From contig NC_030993.1 in the NCBI RefSeq assembly GCF_000149955.1, forward strand, positions 1,397,048-1,461,047: a stretch of DNA of 64,000 nucleotides, written 5' to 3'. Positions 1 to 11,800 of this stretch are shown piece by piece. The stretch comes from Fusarium oxysporum f. sp. lycopersici 4287. Its lineage: Eukaryota > Ascomycota > Sordariomycetes > Hypocreales > Nectriaceae. A program made the translations under genes and the position numbers. A model generated the notes under the pieces. It worked only from the letters and a program-made list of their open reading frames with translations. It was not told where the DNA came from and ran no database searches. The number at the start of each line of letters is the position of its first letter. The first letter of the stretch is position 1.

Positions 1-591
1 GAGACCGGTTTCTGAAACCACGAGAAGTAGAACCTGAGTGCCTGTGAGGACAGAGAGTTCGTAGGCCTGATGAATGAATGTAAATTAGCTCTCCGTGCAA
101 CAAGAAATTGGTTTGCGCCAAGTTTTGGCGCAGACGAGCAAACGCGGGAGCTTGTTTTGACGCGACGGGAATCTAAACAGCAACCAAAATGTGTCGAAGA
201 GATCAATGAATGCTGAATTTTGGTGTAGCGGAAACGTTGAAGTTTGCGCGTCCAAATTTCACGCGCTTTCAGTCTTAAAATCAAGCATCATGGCTGCTAT
301 GGCAAACCTGGTGTTGTTGGGATTGTAGAGGTTGAATCATACCTTCTTCATGATTCCAGCCTTGCGCTTGGAGAACGTAATGTGTCGGCGAGATTTGTCG
401 CTGATAAACTTGATCTCAATCTTGCGACGCTCGCGACTGCCCTTCTCGTCGTCATCGTCGTCGTCGTCGCCAGCTGAAGGACGCTGGCGCTTGATGCCGC
501 GAGACTCAGTGGCGTTGCCATTGCCAACGTTCTGTGAGTCGTCGAGCTCAGTAGGAGAGGTCTGGTCGTGCTGATCTGTGATGTCGGCCAT
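1..591 (-). CDS. mcm1: MADS-box transcription factor, Mcm1/SRF type (5' part, runs off the left edge)
   Basis: Exon 1 is 591..343 (83 codons, ATG at 591). A 276-bp intron (342..67, GTATGA..CAG) follows, and exon 2 starts at 66 and leaves the window. The first ~50 residues are hydrophilic with an aspartate run (residues 42-48, encoded by a GTC/GAC triplet run). The MADS box begins near residue 52 with the basic DNA-binding stretch (ERRKIEIKFI, KSRRHITFSKRKAGIMKK). Exon 2 continues in frame with AYELSVLTGTQVLLLVVSETGL, the conserved core of SRF/Mcm1-type MADS domains. Known role of the family: homodimeric regulator binding CC-A/T-rich-GG sites and recruiting partners for mating, cell-cycle and metabolic genes. 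The intron sits at the KK/AYEL junction. The C-terminal part is not visible, so length and activation domain cannot be judged. Confidence 0.93.
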
Positions 592-3500
592 GGTGTCTGC
601 GAGTCGATATTCGTCTCAAATTGGCTTGGATTCGATTATCTCAAAAGAGGAAGAGCTCTTGTTTGTATTACCACGAACGAACCGCGACAGGAAGAACAAA
701 AAAAGGTGGTGGAGATACTGCTTTGAGCGTGGTGCCGATGGATCTATACTGTATCTGGAGTGGGAGCGGAGAGAAATTGAGGGAGCTGCGGTGCTCTGCG
801 TTTATTGTCGCAGAAACCTGGTTGGGCACGCTCTTGCTTGTTTGCTGCTTCGAGTCTGGTCTGGGTGTGTCTGGGTTTGGGTCGGGGGGGCCTTTCCTTT
901 TTCTGGGTGCGGACTGTGGAGAGCGTGGGTGGCGCGGACGGGAAAGAGGCGAGGCCAGGCGAGGCAAGTGCAAGTGCGCGTGTTGGAAAGCCCAGTGAAA
1001 GAGTGCAGGGGATGAAGGAGAGATGGCAGGGTTAAACTATTGCTCTAAGCAGACAAGACGAGGGAATTTACCTTAAGCAAAAGAGACATTGGTGCTCATT
1101 GGCAGAGATGATTGCGGCCGCTGAGCACCACAGGTACATGACGAGACGCTTGACCGGAAGCGGAGATGACAGGGTGTGGGTCGGATTGTAGAGACAAGAG
1201 TCCAGCCAACCTTAGGCCTCACAACTGCCAGGGATCAGGCCGATGGGCGGATGGGGGAGGGAGCATGGAGCGGGGGAACAAGAGTAAATGGGTCCTTTTC
1301 TCCCACTGTGCGCGTTGACCCTGTGCGGGTAAGGGATAAATTAGATAAAACAGCAGGGTATTTCGGGTCTTCTACTAAGTATCCGATGAATAAATTACAT
1401 CTGTCTAGGTAGGGAACCGGGGTGAGGCTTGCTGTGCTTCCGGTAATTTACGAGGGGCATCCGGTATGCGACGTGCTAAGGTAGCTAGAGTAGTAGCAAG
1501 CTTTTGGCTGCTGCAGCGGGACGGGCTCCCAGTCTCCATCCACGAGTGGAATGAGCACAAGATGAGCGAGGGTGGAAAGGATGCAAGGTCAAGCTTTGAC
1601 CAACCACAGTCTTTGAATTAGCCTGTCTGTTGCTGAGTTAGGGAGTCAGCGATTCAAGCCGTCTGGTGGGTTGCTACGTGCAGCGCGCCATTGCTGGTGC
1701 GACTGGGATTGCATGAGTGGACTGTGGCACGCGTGTGGTGGGTATTCGTGAGAGGATGTGTGAGAATCAACATGATGGGATGGGCCTTGAGCTTTTACAC
1801 ATGCTACAGAGCTCAATGTGGTGTGTAAGAACGGATGCAATTGTGGATTTTGAGTAATTGAAGTGCTCGAATCATCGGAATGAAGTTGGGGTGAAAGAGT
1901 GAACGAATTGACCTGGACTGCACAGGTGTTGAATGCGAATTCATAGATGTTCCCCGAATTGGAAATTACAGAAGCGTCAATGGTGATCGCCGTAGTATCG
2001 TTCACCAAGCTTTGTTGTTTCTGCAAACGATTGCGTGCATTTGCCCTTTTAGAACAATTTTTGTTTATGGATAATTGGTTCATAACAGCCTATCGTATCT
2101 GGGGATACCGTTCCTACGTCCGATCAACAACGTCATCAAGATCCGACAATTGAAACGAGGATAGTGATGTTGTAGCCGTCCTGCACACGGACTATCCTGT
2201 GGACAATGAAAGATCGTCACACCTTGCCAGAAACCCTTACTGATGTGGTTGTCTTCGTCAATCGATGCATTCATCACTGATCGAATGGAGCCGTTTGCAA
2301 ATCGCTGTTATCAACAGGGTTCTTCTGTTTCGATCTTCTTGCGGAGTTAAAATCACCAAATTTCAACGTTCACATTCGTCGTCTTGACCAAATTCACACC
2401 GGCCAACCTCCATCTCAGGCAGAAGAGCCTTCGTTGATGGCAACAAAGACAGGGTGGGACGTCAGTGATGACGGACGGCGTGTCCTGTACCTGACGGTGC
2501 CTTGTTTCGGCTTCTCAACCGTTGCTTGATGTATCCTCGTGAAGGCTATGGAGAGGGTATGAAAGCGAGGGCCGTTACAGGTTTGTGTGCAAGGCGTTAT
2601 CGGCTTCCCTTTCTGGACTGCCATTTCGATGCTCAGTTACTACGTAGGAGACCACGATATTCAAACAGCCCTTGAAAGTAACGGACAGAGTTTGGCTGAA
2701 TGTGGATGCAGTGGTCCACGACTCGGTCCATCAGGCAAAGAGCTCCACTGGGATCCCGCTCCGCCCGGTCATCTTCCAAGCGAGTGACACAGTGTTGCCC
2801 TACCGTAAAGTTGGCACCTCTCATTACATGCTTCCAGTATGTACCTACCTGTCAAAGACCCTCGGTCCTATCCTGGATATCTTGAGCCGTTGAATCAGTG
2901 GGCCTCTCTGCGCCGCACGCATGCCGCCGCGTGACGAACCATAGCGTGGCTGCAACTGCAGAAGGGCTTTCACATCTCCAACATAAGCACTCCGTATCAA
3001 GGTCAGTGCAGTATGTTTGAACCTGAGTTTTTACACAAAGATCTTGATCAACATGCCCCATAGGTTTTAGTGACCACGCGAAAAAAGAACAAACCGCCAG
3101 GGCAAAAGTCTGATTGCTTACCCGAGCTCCAGCCTCCCTTTTACAATCAAATCTCGACTAGCGCAGATCTGTCGCACAGTGTCTCCATCTCAACATCCTG
3201 GGGATCAAACTGAACACGAAAAGCTCAAATTGTCGGTCTTTGATGGACACATGGTGCAACTCCCCTGTCGCGCGTGCATCTGTATCTGGGCCTCGACCTG
3301 TCGCATCATCCACTTTAGCAAGCGGGGCCAATTGGTGCTTGATCAGTGATGAATTGAGTGAGCACGAAGAAACTGTTCTTTGTATTGGGTATCCAGGAGC
3401 TTATTGCTACATAGGTAGGTATCTAGGGAATTGAGAAGTGTCGAAAATGTCATCAAACACATGTTGATCTTCTTCGTATCGCTGCCCAAAATCTCAACCA

Positions 3501-6500
3501 AGACTAATACGTTTGTTTGACATCTCTCGCTCGGAATAACTATGCAATTCAACATATAAATGAAAATGTTTTTATATCGACTTATCCGTAGTCGCTGATT
3601 AATCACAGAGATGGAAATCGCAGGATAGGCGGGCCTAATTCCTCGGCTCAGACTCCCCTGGCTACCAGGGATGGATGTTCAAACTGATCTAGACCATCCT
3701 GCAAATATGCCGCAACGGAGTATAGACATGATTGGCGGGAGCTCACTCAAACTCGTGCTTCATCGATTTCCAACAGAAAAGACGAAATCACGAGTGTGGA
3801 CGTCCACTTTGGATCTTATGTATAATTGATTCAGGTAGTAATGGTACCACACAGGCTGACGGGCTCGAGAACAAACACCGTCCTGTCGTCTTGTTGTCTC
3901 GAACAGCATAAGATCTTGTGGAGCGTTTGTGTCAACCAAATAGATAGCGCGTTCACTGATCATCACCACTTGAAGCGGGGTGCACAACAAGTACATGGGG
4001 ATGCAAGAAAGCTTAAGGGCCACTATTTTAGATGACAAAAAGACTTGGGTAAACTCAGTGTAATTTAGTGGGCCTTAGATTAGATACTTTTGGCACCTTG
4101 GCTTAGAGCAGAGGTTTTCTTGCTGTACAGCGCAAACCCGGGGATTGGTGGACAAAACCTCGGCTCCGTCGGAGGGTGGCGGGGAACGGCTTCATAGTTT
4201 GTTTGTTCCGCGATAAGGGGCGACTTGAGTGCGGAACAAAGTCCTATATTGACATGATGAGATGCCGTAAAGTCACTTGCAGCAAGTCACGTCAAGTTCG
4301 GGCGCGACCGAAAGTTAGGTGGTTGGGAGCCGTATCAGTGAGCAATGAATATTGACAATAGTATCCAGAGTTGGATAGGATTCTTTATTTCGAGTCTTGA
4401 CGTCCTGAGATTGACTGATCCTTCGATCTCACATGTAAGAGTTCAATCTTGCATTTAAGGCTGGAGGCACAGACGGAACAAGAATGGATTCATCCCACAG
4501 GAGGAAAGGTGCCGCAAAGCAATTCACGAATGACCATCAACCTGATGGCCAAGATGGGACAGTCAGAGAGGCTGCCGTCCTCTCAACTTGCAACTCAGCG
4601 CACGGTCCATGGGTACATCGAGCGGGGAAAACTATGTACAAGGTGCTCGGAGCCAACCTTGCCAATGACAAGCAACGGCGAGCGTTAGCCATTCATTCAG
4701 GCCAAAGCTCAGGCTAGTTGCTAAGGTTCTGAACGGCCCCTCCACCTCCATAACCCAAGCTTAGCTCGAACAGGAAGCTCCCCAAGAATGGCACAGTGTC
4801 AGCGTGGCACTTGGTGCTGCAAACCATGTTTGCTGTGAACGTGGTCAGCCAGATCATCTTTCGATATGCCAGTGAGAATGGTATCGTAGTATTGCGTGGC
4901 GTCAATAACAAAGCTGGATGAATACTAGATCTAGATTGTTCTTTATAAACATCCACTAGATTAGAGAAATGTTCATTCCTTAAAAGATAGGCCTGACGAT
5001 GACCTCGAGCACGCTCAAAAGCATATCGTTCTACCGAGCCACGAAAGTTCCCCCGATAGTTACCTAAGAAAAAAACAAGAGCTCGCCGATGTGGGTTTGG
5101 CGCTTGGACTGTTGGCTGGCACTGGTTTGCCAACGGGCAAGAGCTTCAAGAAGGTCCTCCCTCTGATCTCAGGGATTGTTCAAGACTTGATCGCTTCCAT
5201 TCTCATGTGCAGCAAGGTTTTATGCGGCTCACATTACGGATATCCGCCAACTTGACCCTTACGAGACTTCCTCACCTTTTGCCCTGCGAGCATATCACTA
5301 TTAATACGCAAAGATCTATGATAGGTTACCCTTTTAATGCTGCATTGCTCAACTTTAAATTTGCAAATATGAACCCAGTTGTGAAATTCGGTTCGTCTGA
5401 TACTCCCACTAAGTCCAGTATCGATATCTTTCCAAAACACGTCCATGATCGCATTAGTAGAGATGGGTGACAGTAACATGGTCATCAGATTGATCGAGAA
5501 CGGAATGCCACGGTATCACCAAGGATGACGACTGAGATAGAAAGAATCGTTGCGTTAACAATCTCGGGTCCAAGTGCGAGATAGTGATGGAATATTTGGT
5601 TTTTATACGAAATTCTTTATCAGGATACCAATCGCTAACATGTGGTTGTTCGGCTAACACAACACCATCCCTCAAGGGGTATTCATCGACGTCTTTGGAC
5701 GATTAAGCTCATAAGAGCTACCGGCAGGCTGGGGTTTGCACCCGCAGACGTTGCAGCAGTTAAGGCACCCCTTGGTGGACCTTTCCTCATATCCCCTAGC
5801 TTCAGGCAATCGCATTTCTCAACTACCGGAGGGATTGATGTTCTGGAAACCTCTTGACAAGCGAGTATGCGTCAGAACGTAGATCCTGCAAGCAAAAGAA
5901 ACAAGATCACGCCAGAAATCAGATCAGAATGATAACTTGGCGGCTCCTGCTACAAGTTTGAACAGGTTTCCAGGCATTTCGGCTCCCCTTTTGTGGTTTT
6001 ACGATCATCCTAAGCCACTGTCGTTGGCCTCTAGACTTTTACCGAGTCTCAAGTTTCTTGGCTCCAGAGACAGTTGTCCCAAAGGGGGCATTCAACCACA
6101 CTTTTGAAGCCTATGATTGGCCACCGCCTCTTCGTGGCACCACCATCAAGGGGGTCCGTTGACAATTCTGCGGCAAAAACCCATCTCCTGAAACAGCATT
6201 GGCAGCGGAACTCGTCAATAATCAGGTGTTTTCCGAGACGTTTGAATAGAAGTCTCGTTTCATTGTTGGTCTCGGTGTCGTTTGGTTTTTCCGTGACTCG
6301 TTGTTCATGGGCTGGTCGGTTGTCATGTTCTTCTCGTAGGCTCAGGGAGTCATCGTAGTCTTTCACCTCTTTTTAATACTATACTACACATTCTCTTCAA
6401 CGGATCTTCCGTGCTCGCTTCGGCGCCTGCTGTTTTATCAGTTCTTTCTCTCTTTCTTTTGAATATATTTGCAGTTCTCAAGGGTTGATCTCTTGAGAAC

Positions 6501-6685
6501 GCTCTCTTCATTCATTTCAACCTCTCGACGAGGCTCAATATACCAGGCGCTGGACGTCTTACCAACCATATCTCCTAGCGAATCTACTCGAAAAATATCC
6601 GATATAGGGATCAAACCTCGAATTAAACAAGATACAAAGCTTTCTTACCGGTTCCTTACTACATATCGTCTGCAACATCGCCAAT
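592..6685. other. Long intergenic stretch without a convincing gene
   Basis: About 6 kb between the start of the mcm1 gene and the tetraspanin start. All open frames here are short (under 160 codons), have no recognisable domain, and do not join through good splice sites. 592..~1500 is presumably the mcm1 leader/promoter and ~6000..6685 the tetraspanin promoter and 5' UTR (pyrimidine-rich). A G-run occurs near 886-892. I see no tRNA, no terminal inverted repeats and no transposase fragment in between. Confidence 0.55.
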
Positions 6686-7484
6686 ATGGTCGACAAGATC
6701 TTCCTCTCGACGGTCGCCGCCGACGCTCTCTTCCTGAGTTCGGGTGTCATGGAGCTGGTTTTTTCGCTGGTCGTACAGAGTAAGATGAAGGATATGCCTA
6801 CTGATGGCGAGGATGTTACAAGGAACTTGCTGTACCAAAGATTTCCCCTGACCGCGGGTATCGTCAATGCCATTTTCATTCTCGTCACGTTTGCGGTCAC
6901 CCTGCCTGGACTCGTCATGCCCGCTCGAAGCTTTCTCAAGGTTTCGGGATATATGGTGACGGTGTGCGCGATATTCACTATGTGCGTGGCTGTGTTCCTC
7001 TGGGTTATGACGTTGAGGATGAGTGAGCAATTTTTCAATATCTACATCGAGCAAGAACCAGACGTACAGAGCTTGATCCAGGACTCGGTACGTTTGACTG
7101 AAATCGGCCACCATGAGACGTATTAACTTGAATCCTTACAGTTTCAGTGTTGTGGTTATTTCAATAGCACAACACCGGCTTTTGTGATGGATTCGACTTG
7201 CAGCAGTCCTGCAAGTGCAGCGCTGCTACGTGGCTGTGCAACATCAATCTCAAGTTTTGCAAACCTACATATCGACGGCATTTTTACTGTTCTGTTTGGA
7301 ATCGTCGGTGAGTCTAAGCTTACATTTCCTGCCCAATTGCACGCCAAGACATCGCAAGTAACTAATATCCCATATAGGTATCGATGCTATCTTTATCTTG
7401 TGCATCGCATGTCTGCTCAAGGATCGCAAAGAGCGCGAACGCTACCGACATATCGATGAGAAGGCCGGCTACCGACAAATTTAA
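6686..7484 (+). CDS. Tetraspanin-like four-helix membrane protein
   Basis: Three exons (6686..7087, 7142..7307, 7378..7484; introns of 54 and 70 bp with GTACGT and GTGAGT donors) give a 224-residue protein. Hydrophobic segments lie at about residues 5-32, 52-78 and 88-110, and the fourth runs across the exon 2/3 junction (FGIVGIDAIFILCIACLL). Between helices 3 and 4 is a large extracellular loop starting with the tetraspanin hallmark CCG (QCCGYFN, just after intron 1) and holding two more cysteines (STCSS, RGCATS) for the usual disulfides. The short charged tail (KDRKERERYRH) is cytosolic. Fungal tetraspanins (Pls1, Tsp2, Tsp3 groups) organise membrane complexes, and Pls1 is needed for appressorium penetration. 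The group cannot be fixed by eye; Tsp3-like is a guess. The gene is convergent with the lactone oxidase gene downstream. Confidence 0.82.
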
Positions 7485-7784
7485 TGCAGAACACTTTACA
7501 ATGTTACCCGTGATTGGTGGGCTGGACCGCGCATTCTTCTAGAAGTCACTACACTGGCATCCTTTTTTTCTTCCTCTTTCAGACGGATATGTGACAAATT
7601 CAAGCGAGTGGTTTTAATATTAATACTTTATTCCTGTTATCGATCGTCAAGTGGATGGGTGCGGCATACTACCTAGGCCATCCAGATCACATCACAATTC
7701 CCGATATTGAAGTCGTTTTTGATGGGCCATGTGGCAAGCGATATATCTAATTCCCATGTCGTTTTGTCATGACCGGTTACGCTA

Positions 7785-9329
7785 TCAAATGATTCCAAAC
7801 GTTGTGACACCTCCTGTGCGGTTCTTCTCTCTTCGAATCTCAACCTCTTCGAACTCAAGACCTTCGCCATCCTCCATAATTGTCTCTCGATGCCATGGCC
7901 CGACAAACATGCCCTGAGGGTCAGCATCATTGCGTATGGCCCGGAACGATTCAAGTTGCTTGCCATAGAACGCTTCAATCTCAGGCCTAGTGGTTCTAAA
8001 ATTCTTGGCCCAGTGCGGTCGACCTCCAAGGTCTTTCATCAGCCACTCAAAAGCCTCATAGTATCGTTCGTGGCAAGGAGGATCCATTAGATAGGGGCGA
8101 TATAGTGTCGCATTGAGGTACAACGTAGGTCCGTTTTCAACAGTAATATCAAGGTATGGCCGTACGTTCGAGGTGAGAGTGGTGTCGCTTACGCGCACTT
8201 CGACGGGTGCGTGGACGTAAAGACCGTCAGCAGAGAAGGGGATGTTGTGAGGAACGTAATCAGGATCATCATGAGTCAAGTGGTTGAGCCAAGAGCTCAG
8301 TCTCCGGAGGGCCTCAGGGCCCTTATGAAGAGGGATAGCCCACTCGTTGACAAACTGGGAATATAGGCAGTTCATGAGCAGTGCTTTGCGACTTGGTTGA
8401 ACAGCTGATGAAGTGGTTCCATTCCGAAAGCCATACTGCATACCGAAAACAAACCACTCAACCCATGGCAGGATTCGTGGAACGTGTTGGGCAAGATAGA
8501 GAAGATTATGATAGACATAGTAGCCGATTGAGCCATCATACCCACTCTGAGGAGGGTCGCGGTGTTCCTCATCGGTTTGCTCTGCCTGCCACACCACTGC
8601 ACGTCTTGTGTATGGGAACCACCAGACCCTGACAAATTCACTCTGTGTCCATAGGTTTCGATTCCAAGACTCAAACATCTTGTGGTCTGCGTCAATGCTC
8701 TGTTCCCACTTCAAGGTAAAGGCTGGAACTGCCTGGAAGGAAACTTCGGTAATGATACCAATAGCGCCGAGAGAAAGAAGGGCAGCTCTAAAAAGGTCCG
8801 TCTTGATATCTTTGGAGCAGTACACTGTGGTTCCATCTGCCATTGTGACCTTAAGGGAAAGGATGTCTTCGGACATCAGTCCATGGCGTAGACTGCTTCC
8901 GTGGGTACCTGTTGAGATAGCGCCACTAATAGACTGCTCATTGATGCTTCCAAGATTTGGCATCGTGAGTCCATGCTTCTCGAGCTCTTCACAGAGGGCG
9001 TACAGCCTGATTCCACCCTCCATGGTAACAACACCTGTATCTTTGTTCACCGAGAGTACCCTGTTGAAGTTGTCCAGGTTGACGAGCCAGCTGGATGTGC
9101 AAGTGATATTGGAGGGTGAATGGCCACAGCCAGTCGTCACTAGACGCCGACGGCATCTTCGTGCCAGATTCACAACTTTCTCAACTTCAGGCAGAGACTC
9201 GGGTTGGATAAAAAGCTCTGGGAGGGACGAAAATGTGCGCGCCCAAGTGTGGTGGACATGTTGTGGCCGAGCACGAAATGCCACGCTATCGTCAAACTTT
9301 GCCAGTTCTGCGGCCACGAGAGGGTCCAT
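7785..9329 (-). CDS. alo1: D-arabinono-1,4-lactone oxidase
   Basis: Single exon, 514 residues from ATG at 9329. The frame stays open 21 codons upstream, but only to a non-ATG codon, and the family normally starts near MDP. This is an FAD enzyme of the vanillyl-alcohol oxidase fold that performs the last step of D-erythroascorbate synthesis in fungi, with oxygen as acceptor, at the mitochondrial membrane. The FAD-binding half contains TTGCGHSPS at about residues 65-73, where the His near 70 is the expected site of covalent flavin attachment. Also visible are the LGSINEQSISGAISTGTHG stretch, and HWAKN near 439, matching the HWXK motif of aldonolactone oxidoreductases. The C-terminal 30 residues (EFEEVEIRREKN...) are less conserved. 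Length fits the family (about 500-560). Convergent with the tetraspanin gene, with about 300 bp between stop codons. Confidence 0.93.
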   Translation of the reverse strand: MDPLVAAELAKFDDSVAFRARPQHVHHTWARTFSSLPELFIQPESLPEVEKVVNLARRCRRRLVTTGCGHSPSNITCTSSWLVNLDNFNRVLSVNKDTGVVTMEGGIRLYALCEELEKHGLTMPNLGSINEQSISGAISTGTHGSSLRHGLMSEDILSLKVTMADGTTVYCSKDIKTDLFRAALLSLGAIGIITEVSFQAVPAFTLKWEQSIDADHKMFESWNRNLWTQSEFVRVWWFPYTRRAVVWQAEQTDEEHRDPPQSGYDGSIGYYVYHNLLYLAQHVPRILPWVEWFVFGMQYGFRNGTTSSAVQPSRKALLMNCLYSQFVNEWAIPLHKGPEALRRLSSWLNHLTHDDPDYVPHNIPFSADGLYVHAPVEVRVSDTTLTSNVRPYLDITVENGPTLYLNATLYRPYLMDPPCHERYYEAFEWLMKDLGGRPHWAKNFRTTRPEIEAFYGKQLESFRAIRNDADPQGMFVGPWHRETIMEDGEGLEFEEVEIRREKNRTGGVTTFGII

Positions 9330-10680
9330 GGCTCTGCTCGATTCACAGACGGTAGAAAATGAACCCAAGGAATAGAAACAAGACGGTATCAAGGGGATGC
9401 CAGGTTCAAGTTAGCATATCAGAGGATGAGTGGGATATGAATTGCTTGATGCCGAAGTGGGTGTAGTCGGATTTGGTCGCTGGCAGGTGGGTCGGGATCG
9501 GAATCACAAGTCTGCTGGCACAGTAACAAGGCCAGTTATATTAAGCTTATTCTTCGTTTTGTGTCATTTTGGCTTCCATATGCATACATGGAGAGGCAAA
9601 TACATCATTTTGACAATTTCTGGGGGCAAAGACGCGAATTTTGTAAGTCGAAGGCAACTAAAAGCACGCAGAAAAACAACCTAAAGCAAAAAAAAAAATG
9701 GCCGATCATCAGAGGTCCCTGGATCGTTATGACAGGGTACTGACGATCGCATTTCTGACTCTGATTGGCTCCGATGTAATTCTAGACGTCAACGATATTC
9801 ACCGGCTCAGGCCGAGATGGTTATGCTTTCTAAGCGACGACAGGGATGTTAAATGGTGTCATCGAGAGTCTCGGCGCACATGTGCAGGCAGCTACCCTAC
9901 GATCTTGTTCATGACTTGAGACATTTCTTGATCGGTTTGCCTCGCGCCCCGAGCAATCAGTGCAAATTAGTTGAAATATGGATTGGCATAGTCATTTGAC
10001 TTTTGTCACTATGGTTGAGTCGGGCGTATGGATCTTTGTTAATAAGTTATTGTATAATGATTGATTTACTCTTGGGTATGTGGTTTTGGAGAAACCAAAA
10101 TCTAAGGCCAACCCTGGTTGATGAGATACAGCATCGGTGCAGAAGGGGTTCTCAAGGTATTTATATACTTCACCAACACCTCGGACCCTGGTCTATTCTC
10201 CATCAGTCACAACAAGTAGCAGTTGGTTTAATCGTTAGTACTAGGGGATAGGGCATGATAAAGTAAGTATATGATTATATAAACCAGTGAATGAATACAT
10301 TGATTCGATTACAGGATGAGCCTGCGATCGATACAATAAAAGTCTATGACAGTGTAGCATTGTCGCATTGATCAAGTACATCGTCTTCCAGATAGCGATC
10401 AACTCCGGGTCTCTTTATAATCTGTCAACACACTGCCGACAAATTAAGTTCAAAATCAGCTCAAGAATTAACAGTCTTGAATATGGGCTTATAGAGAAAG
10501 AGGACAACTGGCCATGAGTCCCCTGAGTCATTTACCTTCATATTAATACCACATGAGTACCCGAACCTAAAACATATAGTATACACTGACACATAATACT
10601 TGTTTAGCCAGTGATATTTTGTGACGGCCTGACAGCAGAATATCTAGGCTGGAATTGATCCAGTTTACTAGAGCCAAGTA
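9330..10680. other. Intergenic region, partly AT-rich, no gene seen
   Basis: Upstream of the lactone oxidase start (its promoter) and downstream of the LIP2-like stop. From about 10200 to 10680 the DNA is AT-rich with many stops in all frames. An A-run lies near 9690-9700. No tRNA or repeat structure was recognised. Confidence 0.5.
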
Positions 10681-11465
10681 TCATGAGGCTGCTCGACGGA
10701 ACTGAGAGCTTCCCTCGCCGTCAATACTTCTCTTTGTATCATCTACTATCCCTTCTTCGAATATCTTCGCCCACACGGCTGCTAGTGAGGCAGTATTCCA
10801 GCCACCAAGTCGCGCAATACCATCTTTCATTGCTAATTCGGCGGCGACAGAGGTGACAAGCTTACCTTCAAGGCCGCAAGGAACAAAACGAGCCCAAGGA
10901 TTGACAACGTCGGGACCATCTACCGAGACGTCGATGTTGATAGCAATACCAAGGGCTGTGACGTGTCTCCGATGATGAACTCCGATTGCTGCAATTTTAC
11001 GTTCTGGTTGACCGGCGGGGGTACGAACCCAGACTCCAGGTTCATCTCGGGTTGTATAAGTTTCCAAACCGAACAAACATGCCAGTAGACGACGTGTGGT
11101 CGCTTCGAGATGGTTCGCATACGACATGACTGAGTAATGCGCATATAGGGGAGAGTGCATGTCTAGCACAGGCCACAAGACAAGCTGCCCAGGACCATGG
11201 TAGGTTGTCAAACCACCACGGCTTGTCTGTTTGACCTCGGGAATGAAGCTCTGCTCATTGACAGGGTTACGCCGATGAGGAAGACTAACGTAGAGGGGAG
11301 ACCTGAAGTAGGAGGTTTGCTCGGAGGTGAGGGGGCGCTGTCGACGCCCAAGCGTGAGAGTTGGTGTTGGTTCAAAAGAAAGAAGATGAGGGCGGGGTAT
11401 GTGGCCTCTGTGCTGTTGTTGTTCCTCGCTCAGACTCTTCCACTCGAGAAACAACGAGCGGCCTT
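10681..11465 (-). pseudogene. lip2: LIP2-type lipoyl(octanoyl)transferase lacking its N-terminus
   Basis: An open frame from about 11465 down to the stop at 10681 encodes the catalytic body of LipB/Lip2, which moves octanoyl groups from acyl carrier protein to lipoate-dependent enzymes in mitochondria. Visible family blocks in order: TPTLTLGRRQ, the substrate-binding RGGLTTYHGPGQL, RDEPGVWV, KIAAIGVHHRR with the expected catalytic Lys, and NPWARFVPCGLEGK with the catalytic Cys. The frame is closed upstream by TAG at 11475-11473 and has no ATG before the conserved blocks. The roughly 25 residues that normally precede LFLEWK (RHLHL-type start) are missing. Directly upstream, on the same strand, the DNA encodes part of a sugar transporter. 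Either this is a truncated copy created by rearrangement, or a first exon lies elsewhere and is spliced in (a possible acceptor ends in TTTAG at 11474-11473). I favour a truncated copy, in which case an intact lip2 should exist elsewhere in the genome. Confidence 0.6.
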
Positions 11466-11800
11466 GATCTCGCTAAACTCGAGCTGGACAAATTCATCAT
11501 CGGGGTCATCCTCTGCGTGGTAATGAGTGAGGACCTTGAGGGTATCGTCGTGCTTATCCTTGCTGAGGAGCCAACGGGGACTCTCGGGCATCCAAAAGAT
11601 TCCGATGAGGATGATGACGCTGCATATGGACTGGAGAAGGCTGGGAAGTCTCCAGGACCAATGGCCTTCAGCCGCAAGCCGGGCGGCATTGTGGTCCGGC
11701 TTCCAGGCAGATTCCGTGGCGAAGAAGCCGATTACAGAGCTCGCAGAGTAGCTACGATCAATTGGGGTCGATGTGGCTTGTAATCCTGTATGTCCAAGAT
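11457..11800 (-). pseudogene. Fragment of an MFS sugar/lactose-permease-like transporter
   Basis: In the minus frame, about 80 residues match the middle of fungal hexose/lactose permeases of the major facilitator superfamily: HWSWRLPSLLQ, then a hydrophobic helix, then MPESPRWLLSKDK (the conserved PESPRWL of the cytosolic loop after helix 6), then a loop ending DDEFVQLEFSEIKAA. Upstream (above ~11720) the frame remains open to about 12062, but the expected helices 1-5 are not recognisable and there is no clear start. Downstream the similarity stops at KAA (about 11457), exactly where LIP2 similarity begins in another frame. No C-terminal half of the transporter (helices 7-12) is present. The fragment therefore looks like a relic cut by a rearrangement. 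Confidence 0.65.

Noticed and set aside
1646..2083. 145-codon minus-strand open frame rich in Ser/His/Thr
   Set aside because: No domain, no ATG context or splice partner; low-complexity composition typical of chance frames in the mcm1 upstream region.
2894..2900. CAGTGGG similar to the start of Fusarium miniature-impala inverted repeats
   Set aside because: The rest of the terminal repeat does not match and no partner repeat is nearby.
6049..6366. 105-codon minus-strand frame upstream of the tetraspanin
   Set aside because: Has CxxC-like residues, but no recognisable family; overlaps the likely promoter/5' UTR.
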